NCBI GenBank assembly: GCA_017433405.1 | Contig: JAFRHH010000076.1 | Coordinates: 1 to 33,106 of the forward strand | DNA from: Clostridia bacterium | GTDB lineage: Bacteria; Bacillota; Clostridia; Christensenellales; Aristaeellaceae | Direction of reading: 5' to 3' | DNA length: 33,106 bases | In this document: one piece after another, positions 31,422 through 33,106 of the stretch | Position numbering within the stretch: position 1 is the first letter of the stretch | Layout: every line of letters starts with the position of its first letter | Position numbers and translations under genes: made by a program | Notes under the pieces: generated by a model | The model's database searches: none | Seen by the model: only the letters and a program-made list of their open reading frames with translations | Told to the model about the DNA's origin: nothing

Positions 31422-32777
31422 CTATTCCTTGGGAATCAAAATACGGACGGTGGTTCCTCTGCCTGGCGCAGAATCAAATTCGACACTTCCACGGCAAACC
31501 TGCATAAGCCTCTCCCGCACATTCGCGATGCCGATATGCTTTTTCCCACCTGCCGGCACCACGTTAGGATCAAAGCCAGGGCCATTGTCCGCCACAGAGA
31601 TCTCATACCGGTCAGGCATTTCCATCGTGGCAAGGGTAATCGAACCTTTGCCGGAGGGGTTTTCCCGCACGCCATGGCGCACGGCATTTTCCACCAGCGG
31701 CTCCAATGTCAGCGCCGGAAGCTGAAAGTCAGTGCAGGTGATCTCATAGCGTACCTGCAGGGCATCCCCGAAACGAAGCTGCTCGATTTCCAAATAGAGT
31801 CTGGTGTGAGCCAGTTCCTTTTCAAAGGGAATGGGACCGGTCTCCTCCAGCGTATCCATATTTCCCCGCAGATAGCGGGCGAATTTCAGCGTAGCCTGTT
31901 TGGCCCGCTGGGGATCAAGATCGCACAGAGCGACAATCACCGTCAGCGCGTTGTGGAGAAAATGAGGCTTGATCTGGCTGAGCATCAGCTGCGTCCGCTG
32001 CCCAACCCGAAGCGCCTGCTCATGCTCCCTCACATACTGCAGGTGCAGCCAGACATAGTAAAACACCGCACTGATAACCACGGCCATTGTCAGGAACGTA
32101 ACGGGCTGCGGCTCCGTATGGACAGTATAATCCAGGGTGACGCCCAACAGGATCATAGGGAATACCAGCAGCGATGCCCAGGTATCCTTTTTCCTGAAAT
32201 CAAATTTTCGGAGGGTGGTTGCACCCAATCCCACCATCAGGAGGATACTGACATATAATCCCAGATTCGCTAGCGGGCCGGAAAGATAATAATTGTCGGG
32301 TGTAATTATGAAAGCGATGCCGGAAAAGAACGTCGTACAATAGACAGCTGCGTTGACGCCCACCAGCGTCCAGGCCCATCTGAACCGTTTCCCGGGCCTC
32401 ACCAGATGCATGAAAAGCACCAGGAGTACAGGTCGAATCGCATATCCGTAAACAGCAACAATTGACCGCATCTGCGGTCTGGGCAATCCAATCTTCAACC
32501 GCTCTTCCACTACATTTTGAATCAACAGGCTCACCATAACGAGAATGATGATCTTCATGATTCGCTTATCTCGGCGTCGGAGATAAGGATCGATCCACAC
32601 AATGACGGTCAGCATAATCAACAGAGACACGATCGGCACCAGCGTCAGCTTCTCCACATACTCATAAGGGGGAGGTATATACCCTTTATTACCTTCAGCA
32701 CAGACCGATGCTGTGAGAAGCAGCAGGGCAGCCAATACAGTAAAAAACGCTGCTGTCCGCTTTAATCCTGTTCGCAT
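31422..32777 (-). CDS. LytS/YehU-type membrane sensor histidine kinase
   Basis: The 451-residue protein starts with a signal-type segment (MRTGLKRTAAFFTVLAALLLLTASVCAEG), followed by about seven membrane segments, then a kinase core of the LytS/YehU (His_kinase) family. The phospho-accepting His is H272 in QIKPHFLHNAL. The HATPase part shows LVENAVRHGV and DNGPGFDPNVVPAG. The start MRTGLK is chosen because AAGGAG lies seven bases upstream; earlier ATGs in the frame have none. It is coupled to the response regulator gene 9 bases downstream. No ligand can be named from the sequence. Confidence 0.9.
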   Translation of the reverse strand: MRTGLKRTAAFFTVLAALLLLTASVCAEGNKGYIPPPYEYVEKLTLVPIVSLLIMLTVIVWIDPYLRRRDKRIMKIIILVMVSLLIQNVVEERLKIGLPRPQMRSIVAVYGYAIRPVLLVLFMHLVRPGKRFRWAWTLVGVNAAVYCTTFFSGIAFIITPDNYYLSGPLANLGLYVSILLMVGLGATTLRKFDFRKKDTWASLLVFPMILLGVTLDYTVHTEPQPVTFLTMAVVISAVFYYVWLHLQYVREHEQALRVGQRTQLMLSQIKPHFLHNALTVIVALCDLDPQRAKQATLKFARYLRGNMDTLEETGPIPFEKELAHTRLYLEIEQLRFGDALQVRYEITCTDFQLPALTLEPLVENAVRHGVRENPSGKGSITLATMEMPDRYEISVADNGPGFDPNVVPAGGKKHIGIANVRERLMQVCRGSVEFDSAPGRGTTVRILIPKE

Positions 32778-32995
32778 GGAAATGCTCCTTCCCTCCAGAT
32801 TCTTCATCAGCGTACCATCCATCGTCCTTTTCTGCAACAGAAATGCCAGTCAGGATCAGTCACAGCCAGGCTGATCTGAGTCCCCGCATTGTTGTTTCAA
32901 CACGTTGGTTGGATCTTTCTCTGTTGATTTCGAAGACGATTCTGGAGATGATCAACCGTTTTATAGGGGCGCACATAATTTTTTAGGGTAGCGCC
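32778..32995. other. Intergenic region upstream of the sensor kinase
   Basis: Here I see no full promoter that I would trust and no RNA gene. A GGCGC/GCGCC inverted repeat with a 19-base AT-rich loop lies at about 32969-32995, next to the stop of the partial upstream gene, but it lacks a T tract. Confidence 0.3.
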
Positions 32996-33106
32996 TCAAT
33001 CGCCCTTTTCACTATGCAACCCCAGATAATCCAATCTGCAGAGCTCCACAACTTCACTCCAGTTTCCAGATTCATAGCGGCTCTTCATAGAAAGAATTCC
33101 TTGTCC
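32996..33106 (-). CDS. C-terminal end of an unidentified protein (partial)
   Basis: The minus-strand frame from the right edge is open for 36 codons and ends at a TGA. The end reads MKSRYESGNWSEVVELCRLDYLGLHSEKGD, which looks like ordinary protein, perhaps a helical-repeat tail. It is too short to assign and could be chance. It would precede the sensor kinase on the same strand. Confidence 0.35.
   Translation of the reverse strand, partial: GQGILSMKSRYESGNWSEVVELCRLDYLGLHSEKGD

Noticed and set aside
32969..32995. Terminator for the partial gene at the right edge
   Set aside because: The inverted repeat is only five base pairs with a long loop and no T tract after it.

Overview
The window looks like a chromosomal segment from an anaerobic, gut- or rumen-type member of the Clostridia (Bacillota). 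The main support is a SCIFF peptide gene beside its radical SAM maturase, the low-GC Gram-positive style of promoters and ribosome binding sites, a T-box leader, and a mannan-type sugar cluster with an ABC importer that lacks its own ATPase. Almost everything is on the minus strand and is transcribed from right to left. The only confident plus-strand gene is a guaA-like GMP synthase gene near 20 kb.

Left part (1-9.7 kb, high GC). From the left edge come the 5' two thirds of smc, the rpsF-ssb-rpsR operon with its own promoter and terminator, and a SCIFF locus. That locus has scfA, an intervening terminator, scfB, and an Orn/Lys/Arg-decarboxylase-like PLP enzyme joined to scfB by a one-base stop/start overlap. 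Next is a two-gene unit that encodes an HTH-cupin-acyl-CoA synthetase fusion and a NUDIX hydrolase. A complete T-box riboswitch leads this unit. Its best-fitting specifier is GUG (Val), which is an unexpected control for an acyl-CoA ligase and is the strongest novelty lead here.

Centre (10-19.6 kb). This is a beta-mannoside utilisation cluster. It has an ABC substrate-binding protein, two permeases, a cellobiose 2-epimerase-like enzyme, a LacI-family regulator, two GH130 phosphorylases (a mannooligosaccharide phosphorylase type and a mannosylglucose phosphorylase type) and an SGNH/SASA acetylesterase. Together they can import acetylated manno-oligosaccharides, deacetylate them, shorten them by phosphorolysis, epimerise mannobiose to mannosylglucose, and split that to mannose 1-phosphate and glucose. 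Two promoters in the cluster carry repeated TTGTTAA half-sites placed where a repressor would block transcription.

Right part (19.9-33.1 kb). The GMP synthase gene lacks the glutaminase domain. Its 3' end is a known type of integration site, and base composition drops just past it. The following genes look like accessory DNA: an HTH regulator of the kind found in conjugative elements, a possible tRNA remnant, and a membrane signalling block. The block consists of an ECF-S-like/HD-GYP protein, a 1211-residue hybrid kinase that has lost both its phospho-accepting His and Asp, and a multi-TM HD-GYP protein with a large unrecognised C-terminal domain. Upstream of it is a LytS-type sensor kinase with a REC-winged-helix response regulator. 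All assignments are from reading the sequence; no database search was run.
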